Assembly (NCBI GenBank): GCA_964484395.1
Contig: CAZAFM010000004.1
Location: forward strand, 1 to 40,649
Length of the DNA: 40,649 bases
DNA from: CAZAFM01 sp964484395
Lineage (GTDB): Bacteria > Campylobacterota > Campylobacteria > Campylobacterales > CAZAFM01
Direction of reading: 5' to 3'
Shown here: positions 1-8,128 of the stretch, piece by piece
How positions within the stretch are numbered: the stretch's first letter is position 1
How the letters are laid out: each line of letters opens with the position of its first letter
The notes under the pieces: model-generated
What the model was told of the DNA's origin: nothing
Database searches by the model: none
What the model saw: the letters and a program-made list of their open reading frames with translations, nothing else
Program-made: the position numbers and the translations under genes

Positions 1-58
1 ATCTAGGAACACTCTTTGCTTTACTTATGCAGATAAGCTTTGAGCAAAGGATAGAGCG

Positions 59-886
59 ATGTATGGTGGATATTATAGCAGTGTTGGGGGTATGGTTACA
101 CAGTTTAACAGACTAGATACCATATCAAACAACATTGCAAACGCCAACACAACTGGCTTTAAAAGAGATGATGTTGTGATTGGTGATTTCCTTAGAATAT
201 ATCAAGAAAAAAGAGATGAACTCCCACTAGAAAACCACACAAAAGAGGCTGCTCAGTTTGTAAACAGAAGCATAGATAGAGTGCCTCAGATAGTTGAGCA
301 GTACACTGACTTTCAAGCAGGTGGGTTTGAAAAAACTGACAACAACCTTGATATGGCACTAAAGCAAAACAACCGCTTTTTTGCAGTTCTAACCCCTGCT
401 GGCGTTAGATATACTAGGGATGGGGCGTTTAACCTTGATGACCAAGGTAGGCTTGTAACTAAAGATGGTTTTCCAGTCCTACCTCGTGAATACTTCGAGA
501 ATGGACAGTTCATAGAGCTTCCACAAAACCAAAACATCTCTTTTGATCAAAACGGAAATATCTATGCTAAAGGACTTGATTTAGGAGATATTGACTCTGC
601 TGTTGTTGGAAATGTGGGGATTTTTGGATTTGAGAATGTAGACTACCTCAAAAAAGAGGGCTCAAACTTCTATAAAGCCCTAAGAGAAGATGATAGGATA
701 ACTTATGAAGAGAGTGGAAGCCTTCTTCATGGGTTTTTGGAAAAAAGCAATATCAACCTAGTAAAAGAGATGACCTCCCTTATAGAGGCGAACAGACTTG
801 TAGAATACTACTCAAAAGCTATGAAAACCCAGCAAGACGACCTAAATAGTGCCGCGATAAACAAACTAGGTAATGTAAAAGGATAA
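59..886 (+). CDS. flgF: Flagellar basal-body rod protein FlgF
   Basis: A 275-residue axial rod protein of the flagellum, exported by the flagellar type III apparatus and built into the proximal rod in the periplasm. The N-terminus carries the rod/hook family signature around residues 23-36 (SNNIANANTTGFKR). The middle has the typical RDGAFNLDDQGRLVTKDGF stretch, and the C-terminus (SNINLVKEMTSLIEANR) is the second conserved coiled-coil-forming part. An AAAGGA ribosome site lies 7 nt before the ATG. The stop is 3 nt before flgG, so the pair is surely co-transcribed. FlgF and FlgG are close paralogues. I assign FlgF by its position before a canonical FlgG and its more divergent sequence; some genomes label this copy as a second FlgG. 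The 58 bases upstream hold no complete gene. Confidence 0.88.
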   Translation: MYGGYYSSVGGMVTQFNRLDTISNNIANANTTGFKRDDVVIGDFLRIYQEKRDELPLENHTKEAAQFVNRSIDRVPQIVEQYTDFQAGGFEKTDNNLDMALKQNNRFFAVLTPAGVRYTRDGAFNLDDQGRLVTKDGFPVLPREYFENGQFIELPQNQNISFDQNGNIYAKGLDLGDIDSAVVGNVGIFGFENVDYLKKEGSNFYKALREDDRITYEESGSLLHGFLEKSNINLVKEMTSLIEANRLVEYYSKAMKTQQDDLNSAAINKLGNVKG

Positions 887-889
887 GCC

Positions 890-1678
890 ATGATGAGATC
901 ACTTTATACTGCAACAACGGGAATGAGCGCCCAGCAGATGCAAATAGATGTTACTTCAAACAACATCTCAAATGTAAACACCATAGGATTTAAAAAAGAG
1001 AGAGCCGAGTTTGCTGATCTTTTTCATCAAGTAAAAGAGTATGCAGGAACAAGCACGAGCACCACAACACTTTCACCTACAGGGATAGAAGTAGGGCTTG
1101 GCGTTCGCCCAACAGCAGTTACTAAAATCTTTTCTCAAGGAAACTTCAAAGAGACTGGAAACAACCTAGATTTGGCTATAACTGGAAATGGCTTTTTTCA
1201 GGTAGAGATGCCAGATGGAACAACCTCATACACTAGAAATGGAGCTTTTAAGCTTGATGATGAAGGAAACATAGTCAACTCAGATGGTTACTCTTTGATA
1301 CCAAATGTAACAGTCCCAGAGGATGCCACTCAGCTCTCAGTGGGAACTGATGGAACTATAAGTGTTCTTCAAGGTGGTCAGACAGAGCTAAATGTCATAG
1401 GTCAGATAGAGACAGCAACTTTTGTAAACCCAGCAGGACTTCATGCTTTGGGTGACAATCTCTACATCAATACAACAGCCTCAGGAGACCCGAACCTAGG
1501 AACTCCAGGATTAAATGGCTTTGGTCAGATAAGACAGGGATTTGTAGAAATGAGTAATGTATCTCTAGTTGAAGAGATGACAGACCTTATCACAGGACAA
1601 AGAGCCTATGAAGCCAACTCCAAATCAATCCAAACTTCAGACTCTATGCTTCAAACAGTAAATGGGCTTAAGAGGTAA
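890..1678 (+). CDS. flgG: Flagellar distal rod protein FlgG
   Basis: A 262-residue protein forming the distal rod of the flagellar basal body, which joins the proximal rod to the hook. The start MMRSLYTATTGMSAQQMQID, the motif SNNISNVNTIGFKKER (residues 23-38) and the C-terminal MSNVSLVEEMTDLITGQRAYE are classic FlgG. Length matches the family (about 260). Two ATG codons stand in tandem (890 and 893); either could be used. It follows flgF after 3 nt with no room for a separate promoter. A toxin-antitoxin module begins right after its stop, so the flagellar unit ends here. Confidence 0.95.
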   Translation: MMRSLYTATTGMSAQQMQIDVTSNNISNVNTIGFKKERAEFADLFHQVKEYAGTSTSTTTLSPTGIEVGLGVRPTAVTKIFSQGNFKETGNNLDLAITGNGFFQVEMPDGTTSYTRNGAFKLDDEGNIVNSDGYSLIPNVTVPEDATQLSVGTDGTISVLQGGQTELNVIGQIETATFVNPAGLHALGDNLYINTTASGDPNLGTPGLNGFGQIRQGFVEMSNVSLVEEMTDLITGQRAYEANSKSIQTSDSMLQTVNGLKR

Positions 1679-1685
1679 TAGAGAG

Positions 1686-1714
1686 TTGACATAAAAGCTT
1701 TCCTAGTATATACT
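1686..1714 (+). promoter_or_regulatory. Sigma-70-type promoter of the vapBC pair
   Basis: TTGACA at 1686-1691 and TATACT at 1709-1714 are separated by exactly 17 nt. This is close to the ideal housekeeping promoter and sits just 8 nt after the flgG stop. The transcript would begin around 1720 and reach the vapB ATG at 1746 through an AAAGGA site at 1732-1737. The promoter makes the toxin-antitoxin pair independent of the flagellar genes upstream. Confidence 0.75.
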
Positions 1715-1726
1715 TGTGGTATATAT
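1706..1726. promoter_or_regulatory. Probable VapB/VapBC operator repeat
   Basis: GTATATAC (1706-1713, itself a palindrome) and GTATATAT (1719-1726) are repeated 13 nt apart and overlap the -10 box and start point. VapBC and related systems are commonly autorepressed by binding of the AbrB-type antitoxin to such repeats. The role is inferred from position and symmetry. Confidence 0.5.
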
Positions 1727-1745
1727 CAAGATAAAGGACAGAGCT

Positions 1746-1976
1746 ATGACCGTGAGTGCAAAAGTTTTTAAAAATGGAAGAAGTCAAGCTATAAGGCTTC
1801 CTAAAGAGTATAGAGTTGATTCAGATGAGGTTTATATTGAAAAGATAGGACACTCTTTGGTTATCGTTCCAAAGGAAAAATCAAAGTGGGATATCATGAG
1901 AAATGCTGTTGAAGACCTTGATGGATTTGAGCTTGAAAGAGATCAGCCTGCTTTGCAAGATAGAGATATATTTTGA
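1746..1976 (+). CDS. vapB: Antitoxin VapB, AbrB/MazE-type DNA-binding protein
   Basis: A 76-residue antitoxin expected to neutralise the VapC toxin encoded next and to repress the shared promoter. The N-terminus AKVFKNGRSQAIRLPKEYR is the swapped-hairpin AbrB fold of VapB proteins. The acidic C-terminal tail (DLDGFELERDQPALQDRDIF) would thread into the toxin active site. I start at the ATG at 1746 because AAAGGA lies 8 nt upstream and the AbrB fold begins there; the longer reading from 1716 would run through the promoter/operator region. The stop overlaps the VapC TTG start by 3 nt, indicating translational coupling. Confidence 0.85.
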   Translation: MTVSAKVFKNGRSQAIRLPKEYRVDSDEVYIEKIGHSLVIVPKEKSKWDIMRNAVEDLDGFELERDQPALQDRDIF

Positions 1977-2371
1977 CTTACCTACTTGATACAAATATCA
2001 TTTCATATATCATAAAAAACAGAGATTTCACTCTAATCGATAAGTTTGAATCAATCTCAAAAAAGCACACTATAGGTGTATCTTCGATAACAATTGCAGA
2101 GCTCTACTATGGTGTAAAGAAAAAAGGTAGTAAAAAGCTAGAAGTGTTAGTTAATGAGTTTTTACTGCCGCTTGAAAGATATGCTTTTGATGAGAGCGCT
2201 GCTTTTGAATATGCAAATATCAGGAGAGACTTAGAGCTAAAAGGAAATACAATAGGTGCAAATGATTTGCTAATCGCGTCCCATGCAAAGTCAATCGATG
2301 CAGTGCTAGTCACGAATAATTCAAAAGAGTTTGAACGAGTTGAAAATCTTGTGATTGAAAACTGGGCTTAG
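1973..2371 (+). CDS. vapC: VapC toxin, PIN-domain ribonuclease
   Basis: A 132-residue PIN-domain endoribonuclease, the toxin of the pair. The acidic Mg-binding residues are visible: Asp6 in YLLDTN, Glu43 in ITIAELYYG, Asp98 in GANDLLIASHA, and the conserved VTNNSKEF segment (113-120) near the C-terminus. The pattern is that of the plasmid MvpT-type VapC group, which cuts initiator tRNA; the substrate here is unknown. Translation starts at a TTG overlapping the vapB stop, which would keep toxin output low and coupled to antitoxin. The gene looks intact. Confidence 0.87.
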   Translation: MTYLLDTNIISYIIKNRDFTLIDKFESISKKHTIGVSSITIAELYYGVKKKGSKKLEVLVNEFLLPLERYAFDESAAFEYANIRRDLELKGNTIGANDLLIASHAKSIDAVLVTNNSKEFERVENLVIENWA

Positions 2372-2426
2372 TCCTCTTAAACTTTTAGAACTCTTCTCTT
2401 AGAATTTTTATTTTTATCCCTTTTTA

Positions 2427-2434
2427 GCTAAAAT
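2427..2434 (+). promoter_or_regulatory. Probable -10 region for the leuD operon
   Basis: GCTAAAAT at 2427-2434 contains a TAAAAT -10-like hexamer 27 nt before the leuD ATG, preceded by T-rich DNA but no clear -35, as is usual for Campylobacterota sigma-70 promoters. AAAGGA at 2451-2456 is the ribosome site. The same GCTAAAAT octamer occurs before mscS. Confidence 0.4.
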
Positions 2435-2461
2435 AAGCCAACTGTTTTTAAAAGGATGTAA

Positions 2462-2962
2462 ATGACTTTTGAAGGAAAAACCTTTAAGTTTGGTGATAAT
2501 ATCGATACTGATTTGATTATAGCGGCTAGATTTTTAAACACAACAGATGAAAAAGAGCTTGCTTCGCATCTTATGGAGGATGCAAGAGAGGGCTTTGTAG
2601 ATGAGATAAGTAGTGGGGACATTATCATAGGCGGAGAGAACTTTGGGTGTGGCTCAAGCCGTGAGCATGCACCTATAGCTATTAAAGGAGCAAATATTTC
2701 AGCTGTTATAGCTAAAAGCTTTGCTAGGATATTTTATAGAAATGCTTTTAACACTGGGCTTCCGATCATAGAGCTAAAAGAGGTAGATAGTATAGATGAG
2801 GGTGATGTAGTGGAGATAGTCCTTGATGAAGGCAAAGTAATAAACAAAACCAAAAATGAAACCTACAACTTTGTAGCTATTCCAGAGTTTATGAAAGAGC
2901 TACTAAATAGTGGCGGGCTTATGAACTACGCAAAAGAGAAAATAAAAAAAGGTGATATATGA
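2462..2962 (+). CDS. leuD: 3-isopropylmalate dehydratase small subunit LeuD
   Basis: A 166-residue small (swivel) subunit of isopropylmalate isomerase. It works with LeuC to convert 2-isopropylmalate to 3-isopropylmalate in leucine synthesis. The family signatures are present: GDNIDTDLI (residues 11-19) and FGCGSSREHAP (61-71), which carries substrate-binding Ser and Arg residues. Length is normal for the short bacterial and archaeal type. AAAGGA lies 5 nt before the ATG. The stop overlaps the leuB start by 4 nt (ATGA). No leuC is present in the window, so the large subunit must be encoded elsewhere. Confidence 0.93.
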   Translation: MTFEGKTFKFGDNIDTDLIIAARFLNTTDEKELASHLMEDAREGFVDEISSGDIIIGGENFGCGSSREHAPIAIKGANISAVIAKSFARIFYRNAFNTGLPIIELKEVDSIDEGDVVEIVLDEGKVINKTKNETYNFVAIPEFMKELLNSGGLMNYAKEKIKKGDI

Positions 2963-4035
2963 GTGTTAAAAAGTACAATATAGCTGTCATAGCAGGTGAT
3001 GGTATAGGACCTGAGATAGTAGATGAAGCTATAAAAGTTCTTGATGCTATCTCTATAAAGTGTGCCCTTGAGTTTAACTACAGTGAGTATCTAATGGGTG
3101 GGGCTGCTATAGATATAGAAGGAGACCCCTTGCCAGAAGCAACTATAAAGGGTGCAAGAAACTCAGATGCAATCCTTTTTGGAGCTATAGGCGGAGAGAA
3201 GTGGGATAGCCTGCCAAGAGAGAAAAGACCTGAGAGCGGGCTTTTGAAGATTAGAAAAGAGCTAGGAGTTTTTGCAAATCTTCGTCCTGCTACAGTGTAT
3301 AGTGAGCTTATCGAGGCAAGCACTCTAAAACCTGAGGTTATAGATGGAGTTGATCTTATGGTAGTAAGAGAGCTAACTGGTGGGATATACTTCGGAGAGC
3401 CAAGAAGCAAAGAGGAGACAAAAGCCTACAACACCATGGTCTATACAAAGTCTGAGATAGAAAGAATAGCTAGAGTAGCTTTCAAAACCGCTATGGAAAG
3501 AAAAAAGAAGGTCTGCTCAGTAGATAAAGCAAATGTACTAGAGGTAAGTCAGCTATGGAGAGAGACTGTTATAGAGATTGCAAAAGAGTTTCCAGAGGTA
3601 GAGCTAACCCATATGTATGTAGATAATGCAGCAATGCAGTTAGTAAGAAATCCAAAGCAGTTTGATGTGGTACTAACTGGAAATATATTTGGAGATATAC
3701 TAAGTGATGAGGCTAGTATGCTCTGTGGCTCTATTGGGCTTCTACCTTCAGCTTCTATAGGGGAGAGCGTATCGCTCTTTGAGCCAATACACGGGTCTGC
3801 TCCAGATATAGCAGGACAGGGGATTGCCAATCCTATAGCTACAATAGCTAGTGCTTCTATGATGCTTAGATACTCATTTGGTGAAAACGAGGCAGCCTCA
3901 AGGATAGATAATGCAATCAAGCAAGCCCTAAAAGATGGCTACAGAACCAAAGATATAGCTGAGTTTGGAGCAAAAGAGGTTTGCTCCACTGGTGAGATGG
4001 GCTCTATCATAGCCAACCTAGCCTCAAAAGGATAG
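2959..4035 (+). CDS. leuB: 3-isopropylmalate dehydrogenase LeuB
   Basis: A 358-residue NAD-dependent enzyme that oxidises and decarboxylates 3-isopropylmalate to 2-oxoisocaproate, the third step of leucine synthesis. Visible signatures are GDGIGPEI near residue 13, VRELTGGIYFGEPR (substrate-binding Arg), DNAAMQLVRNP, GNIFGDILSDEASML (metal-binding Asp residues) and EPIHGSAPDIAGQGIANP (NAD site). Length is typical. It is coupled to leuD by a 4-nt overlap. The stop TAG (4033-4035) is in the same reading frame as the TPR gene that follows, which has no ATG of its own. Confidence 0.96.
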   Translation: MSVKKYNIAVIAGDGIGPEIVDEAIKVLDAISIKCALEFNYSEYLMGGAAIDIEGDPLPEATIKGARNSDAILFGAIGGEKWDSLPREKRPESGLLKIRKELGVFANLRPATVYSELIEASTLKPEVIDGVDLMVVRELTGGIYFGEPRSKEETKAYNTMVYTKSEIERIARVAFKTAMERKKKVCSVDKANVLEVSQLWRETVIEIAKEFPEVELTHMYVDNAAMQLVRNPKQFDVVLTGNIFGDILSDEASMLCGSIGLLPSASIGESVSLFEPIHGSAPDIAGQGIANPIATIASASMMLRYSFGENEAASRIDNAIKQALKDGYRTKDIAEFGAKEVCSTGEMGSIIANLASKG

Positions 4036-4038
4036 CCT

Positions 4039-4287
4039 ATAAAAACTCTAACCCTAGCATCAATCTATGAGCTTCAAGGCTTGAAAGACAATGCATTAGA
4101 GATATATAGAGATATACTAAAAGATAATCCCAACAATAAAGAGGCAAAAATAGCCATAAGAAGACTTTCAGGAATACGCAAAAAGTACAAGGGGGTAAAT
4201 GAGGAGATGAAGGATTTTTTCATCAAGATGGATAGTGAAGTTGAGTTTTATGAGTTTGAGCGATGGCTGGCAAAAGTATGGATATGA
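4039..4287 (+). CDS. Small TPR protein, start at ATA or TTG
   Basis: About 82 residues holding one tetratricopeptide-like helix pair (TLASIYELQGLKDNALEIYR, then DILKDNPNNKEA), followed by a basic helix (IAIRRLSGIRKKYKG) and an acidic tail. TPRs mediate protein contacts; the partner is unknown. The helix pair begins before the only standard start codon, TTG at 4081, which would cut it in half. The intact repeat is in frame from directly after the leuB stop. An AAAAGGA site inside the leuB 3-prime end (4026-4032) sits 6 nt before ATA at 4039. ATA initiation, leuB readthrough or a lost ATG are the options; TTG 4081 is the conservative start. It ends ATGA-coupled to the next gene. Confidence 0.6.
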   Translation: MKTLTLASIYELQGLKDNALEIYRDILKDNPNNKEAKIAIRRLSGIRKKYKGVNEEMKDFFIKMDSEVEFYEFERWLAKVWI

Positions 4288-4712
4288 AGGATTTGGTTCT
4301 ATCGACCCTATCTTACCTAGAAAAAAGTGCGGATGAAGATAGTATAGCAAAAGCAGAAGCTACTTCAAAATCGGCTCCAACAATAAAAGAGATACCTACA
4401 CAGCAATTAGAAGAGTCACAAATAGAGGAGCTAAAGAGTAAGATAGATAGTAAAGAAACAGAGGTAGCCCAAGAGATACAACCCCAAGAGAACACAATGT
4501 ATGAAAATGACAAAGAGGAACTTCTAAGGTTCATGACAACCTTGAGAGAGAGGATTCTTGTGCTTTTTGAAGGGCTACAATCCCCTAATAACAGAAACAT
4601 TGAAGCAAAAATAGATTTGATACTAAACTTTTTAGAGTATCAACTTTCACTAATTGATAACAAAATAGAGGAGATAAACGCCAAGGAGTATGAGGCAAAA
4701 AGATACTCATAA
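4284..4712 (+). CDS. Acidic coiled protein with CiaD-like C-terminal domain
   Basis: About 142 residues from the ATG at 4284 (MKDLVLSTLSYLEKS), whose ATGA overlaps the stop of the TPR gene; an upstream ATG at 4263 would add 7 residues but has no better ribosome site. The middle is acidic, low in complexity and probably disordered. The C-terminal half is a confident helical block: LLRFMTTLRERILVLFEGLQ, then a segment ending in LILNFLEYQLSLIDNKIEE. This block resembles the domain named after Campylobacter invasion antigen CiaD, widespread in free-living Campylobacterota. I recall that match rather than having tested it. There is no signal peptide. Its role in this amino acid operon is unknown. 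Confidence 0.6.
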   Translation: MKDLVLSTLSYLEKSADEDSIAKAEATSKSAPTIKEIPTQQLEESQIEELKSKIDSKETEVAQEIQPQENTMYENDKEELLRFMTTLRERILVLFEGLQSPNNRNIEAKIDLILNFLEYQLSLIDNKIEEINAKEYEAKRYS

Positions 4713-4734
4713 ACACTCACAGAAAGGTTAAATA

Positions 4735-6414
4735 ATGAGAAGCAACATCATAAAAGAGGGCTACCAAAAAGCCCCACACAGAAGTCTACTAAGAGCAACA
4801 GGGCTCAGAGATGAAGACTTTGGCAAACCATTCATAGGAGTAGCAAATAGCTACATAGACATCATCCCCGGGCACTTTTTTCTTCAAGATTATGGTCGCA
4901 TTATAAAAGAGGAGATAAGAAAGGCTGGAGGAGTTCCTTTTGAGTTTAATACTATTGGAGTAGATGATGGGATAGCTATGGGACATGATGGAATGCTCTA
5001 CTCCCTACCAAGTCGTGAGATTATCGCTGATAGTATAGAGACTGTTATGAATGCTCACAAACTAGATGCACTTATCTGCATGCCAAACTGCGACAAAATA
5101 GTCCCTGGTATGATAATGGGTGCTTTGAGGGTAAATGTGCCAACTGTATTTGTAAGTGGTGGTCCTATGAAAGCTGGGCATAAGAGTGATGGCACGCCAA
5201 TTGACCTAGCAACCGCTTTTGAAGCTGTAGGGAAGAGAGCTAGAGGAGAGATGGATGATGAAGAACTAAGAGATATAGAGTGTAACGCTTGCCCGGGTGG
5301 TGGAAGCTGCTCTGGTATGTTTACTGCAAACTCTATGAACACTCTAAGTGAGGCTATGGGAATAGCTCTACCTGGAAATGGAACTATTCTAGCCCTAACC
5401 CCTGAGCGAGAGGCACTAATACGAAAGGCTGCAAGAAGAGTTGTTGAGATAGCCTTAGATGATTCTAAAAAAATGAAAAACATCCTAAATGAAAAAGCAG
5501 TAAAAAACGCATTTGTCATAGATATGGCGATGGGTGGAAGTACAAATACAGTCCTGCATATGCTCTCAATAGCACAAGAAGCGGAAGTGGACTTTGATAT
5601 TGGCAAAATAAACGATATTGCCAAGCATGTAGCCCATATAGCCAAAATCTCACCTGCACTTAGCACCGTACATATGGAAGATGTTAATAGAGCTGGCGGA
5701 GTAAATGCAGTCATGGCAGAGATAAGCAAAAGAGGTGGAGTGCTTGATCTTAGTGCTGAAGTGATAGAGGGTGGTACTCTAGGAGAGCGAATAGATGGAT
5801 GTGAGATACAAGACACTGAAGTCATACACACTATAGATAATGCCTACTCAAAAGTAGGAGGTCTAGCTATACTGTATGGAAATCTAGCCAAAGAAGGAGC
5901 GGTACTAAAAACTGCAGCCGTTGCACAAAGTATGCGAAACTTCAAAGGAAAAGCTGTCTGCTTTGACTCTCAAGATGAGGCAATAGCTGGTATTGTTGAT
6001 GGAAAAATAAAAGCTGGTAATGTAGTAGTCATAAGATATGAGGGACCTAAAGGTGGACCTGGAATGCAAGAGATGCTCAGTCCTACTAGTCTTATTATGG
6101 GAATGGGACTTGGTGAGAGTGTAGCACTTATTACTGATGGAAGATTTAGCGGTGCTACTCGCGGAGCTTGCATAGGTCACATAAGCCCAGAAGCAGCTGA
6201 AGGCGGTGTGATAGGACTTGTAGAAGATGGTGATGAGATAGAGATAGTGGTAGATGAGTTTAAACTAGAGCTTCTAGTAAGTGAAGCAGAACTTGAAAAA
6301 AGAAGACAAAACTGGAAACCACGAAAAAAAGATATTAAATCAAAGTGGCTAAAAAGATACGCCCTACTAGTAAGTAATGCCGCAAATGGAGCAGCTCTAA
6401 AGTGTGAGCTTTAA
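4735..6414 (+). CDS. ilvD: Dihydroxy-acid dehydratase IlvD
   Basis: A 559-residue Fe-S dehydratase making the 2-oxo acids that lead to valine, isoleucine and, through leucine synthesis, the LeuDB substrates. Visible signatures are IIPGH near residue 45, FNTIGVDDGIAMGHDGMLYSLPSRE, CMPNCDKIVPGM (Cys119) and CNACPGGGSCSGMFTANSMN (Cys183, Cys186, Cys192). The PGH in place of PCN matches the E. coli-type enzyme, whose oxygen-sensitive cluster is [4Fe-4S]. It begins 22 nt after the CiaD-like gene and closes the leuD-to-ilvD run, so both arms of branched-chain synthesis appear co-expressed. Length is normal. Confidence 0.96.
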   Translation: MRSNIIKEGYQKAPHRSLLRATGLRDEDFGKPFIGVANSYIDIIPGHFFLQDYGRIIKEEIRKAGGVPFEFNTIGVDDGIAMGHDGMLYSLPSREIIADSIETVMNAHKLDALICMPNCDKIVPGMIMGALRVNVPTVFVSGGPMKAGHKSDGTPIDLATAFEAVGKRARGEMDDEELRDIECNACPGGGSCSGMFTANSMNTLSEAMGIALPGNGTILALTPEREALIRKAARRVVEIALDDSKKMKNILNEKAVKNAFVIDMAMGGSTNTVLHMLSIAQEAEVDFDIGKINDIAKHVAHIAKISPALSTVHMEDVNRAGGVNAVMAEISKRGGVLDLSAEVIEGGTLGERIDGCEIQDTEVIHTIDNAYSKVGGLAILYGNLAKEGAVLKTAAVAQSMRNFKGKAVCFDSQDEAIAGIVDGKIKAGNVVVIRYEGPKGGPGMQEMLSPTSLIMGMGLGESVALITDGRFSGATRGACIGHISPEAAEGGVIGLVEDGDEIEIVVDEFKLELLVSEAELEKRRQNWKPRKKDIKSKWLKRYALLVSNAANGAALKCEL

Positions 6415-6418
6415 ACAA

Positions 6419-6438
6419 CAGAGGGCTTTATCCCTCTG
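6419..6438. terminator. Hairpin between convergent ilvD and antiporter genes
   Basis: CAGAGGG (6419-6425) and CCCTCTG (6432-6438) form a 7-bp perfect stem with a 6-nt loop between the two converging genes, overlapping the antiporter stop codon. No clear T-run follows on either strand, so it may act as a weak bidirectional terminator or only as an RNA stabiliser. Confidence 0.35.
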
Positions 6439-8128
6439 CGCGCCTTAGGGACTCATAATCATTACTTCTAAACCCTCTTATAAGCTCATCTACACTATCT
6501 TTATCAAACCCTATGGCTATAAGCGACTCAGCCCCAAGCCTTAGACTTCCCTCCATAGCTTCAGGTATCACATAGTTAGCTCCATACTTCATCAAAAGAT
6601 CACAAGTCCTAAGATCTTTTGCTCTTGCATACACTTTGAGGTTTGGATGTAGTGATTTGATATGAGAGACTATTCTTGTGGTACTTAGGGTTGAATCAAC
6701 TGTTACTACCACAAGCTTAGCCTTCCCTAAGTTAATTGCCCCTAAAAAATCAAAATCACTCATATCACCATAAAAAACAGGTTTTCCTTTTTTTCTTGCC
6801 TCTGCAACAATCTCATGAGTTGTATCATAAGCAGTATATGGTATTTGAGAACCATGAAGCATATCTCCAACAACCTGCCCTACCCTTCCATATCCAGCTA
6901 TAACAACCTCTTGTTCAGCACTACTTTTAGGTATCTCACCTTTTTTATGATTTCCAGTCTCAGGTGCTTTTCTTGCAAACATCTCACCTAGTTTGACATA
7001 AAATGGTGTAAGAAGCATAGAGATAGATATAACAGCAATACCAACAGCAAATACCTCATCCCCTATTACCCCAAATGTTTTAGCAGCACCAAAAAGTACA
7101 AATCCAAACTCTCCACTTTGGGATAGTAGAAAAGATATTCTAAAAGCGTTTCCTCTAGTATGCCCAAATAAGATAGCTAGAAAAAATAGAACCACTATCT
7201 TTATAAACATAATGACAAAAACATGTTGAGCTATCATTAGAGGATTTTCTGCAACAATCCCAAGGTCTAAAGACATACCAACAGCTACAAAAAATAGGCT
7301 AAGTAGAATACCTTTATATGGCTCTATATGAGCCTCTATCTGAAAGTGGTACTTCGAATCAGAGAGTGTCATACCCATCAAAAAAGCCCCAAGTGCCATA
7401 GATAGACCTGCAAATTCCATAGACCATGCTGCAAGAACAACTGAAAAAAGCACCATAAAAGCAAATGCCTCTTTGTTTCTATCTTTTGCAAATCGTTCAA
7501 GTAGGTAAGGAACTATATACTTTCCAAAAACAATAACAACTCCAACCATAAAAGTGACAAAAAGAGCCTGCTGCCACAGAGGAATATTACTAGATATCCC
7601 ACCCTCAGATAGAAGGGGTACTAATGCCAAAAGAGGAACAATCGCCAAATCCTGCATTAGAAGAACCCCAAAAGATGAACTCCCATATCTACTTGCTATC
7701 TCACCTCTCTCTTGAAGTATCTGAACAACATAAGCAGTTGAAGAGAGTGCAAATGTAAGACCTATAAGAATAGTCACCTCAAAAGAGTTCGGCATAAATA
7801 TATAAGCATATCCAGCTATAAAAAAAGCAGAAACAAGTATCTGCAGAGAGCCAAAACCAAAGACATCATTTCTTATTGCCCAGAGTTTTTTAGGCTTCAT
7901 CTCAAGCCCTATGAGAAAAAGAAGTAGGACAACACCAAGTTCAGCAAAATGCCTAAGACTCTCCACATCATCAGTTATCTGAATACCAGGAAAGTATGGA
8001 CCTACAATAACACCTGCAATAAGTAGCCCAAGTATAGAGCCTAACCCTAGTTTTTTGCTAAGTGCTACACATATAGAAACTATGGCTAAAAGAGATAATA
8101 GTGTAAAAAGCAGATTTTGAAACTCCAT
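6428..8128 (-). CDS. KefB/KefC-type cation:proton antiporter with TrkA-N domain
   Basis: A 566-residue inner membrane antiporter of the CPA2 family. Residues 1-385 form about a dozen membrane segments with the family hallmarks LGLLIAGVIVGP, FLIGLEMKP and FALSSTAYVVQILQERGE. After a short linker, residues from about 400 form a TrkA-N/RCK nucleotide-binding domain (VVIAGYGRVGQVVGDML, then FYGDMSDFDFLGA), which gates potassium efflux in Kef systems. There is no separate TrkA-C domain at the end. The ion could be K+ or Na+; Kef-like is a family assignment. It stands alone, converging on ilvD. A possible -10 (TAAAAT on this strand, 8216-8221) lies about 90 nt upstream. Confidence 0.88.
   Translation of the reverse strand: MEFQNLLFTLLSLLAIVSICVALSKKLGLGSILGLLIAGVIVGPYFPGIQITDDVESLRHFAELGVVLLLFLIGLEMKPKKLWAIRNDVFGFGSLQILVSAFFIAGYAYIFMPNSFEVTILIGLTFALSSTAYVVQILQERGEIASRYGSSSFGVLLMQDLAIVPLLALVPLLSEGGISSNIPLWQQALFVTFMVGVVIVFGKYIVPYLLERFAKDRNKEAFAFMVLFSVVLAAWSMEFAGLSMALGAFLMGMTLSDSKYHFQIEAHIEPYKGILLSLFFVAVGMSLDLGIVAENPLMIAQHVFVIMFIKIVVLFFLAILFGHTRGNAFRISFLLSQSGEFGFVLFGAAKTFGVIGDEVFAVGIAVISISMLLTPFYVKLGEMFARKAPETGNHKKGEIPKSSAEQEVVIAGYGRVGQVVGDMLHGSQIPYTAYDTTHEIVAEARKKGKPVFYGDMSDFDFLGAINLGKAKLVVVTVDSTLSTTRIVSHIKSLHPNLKVYARAKDLRTCDLLMKYGANYVIPEAMEGSLRLGAESLIAIGFDKDSVDELIRGFRSNDYESLRRAEG

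Noticed and set aside
3..116. Hydrophobic frame at the left edge (starting LGTLFALLMQISFEQ) as the tail of an upstream gene
   Set aside because: It would overlap flgF by 58 nt and cannot be identified; a shorter frame ending at 43 is equally possible, so no gene is called.
5055..5831. 258-residue open frame on the minus strand
   Set aside because: It lies wholly inside ilvD, is rich in Ser, Pro, Thr and Ile as expected for a mirrored frame, and has no recognisable domain.
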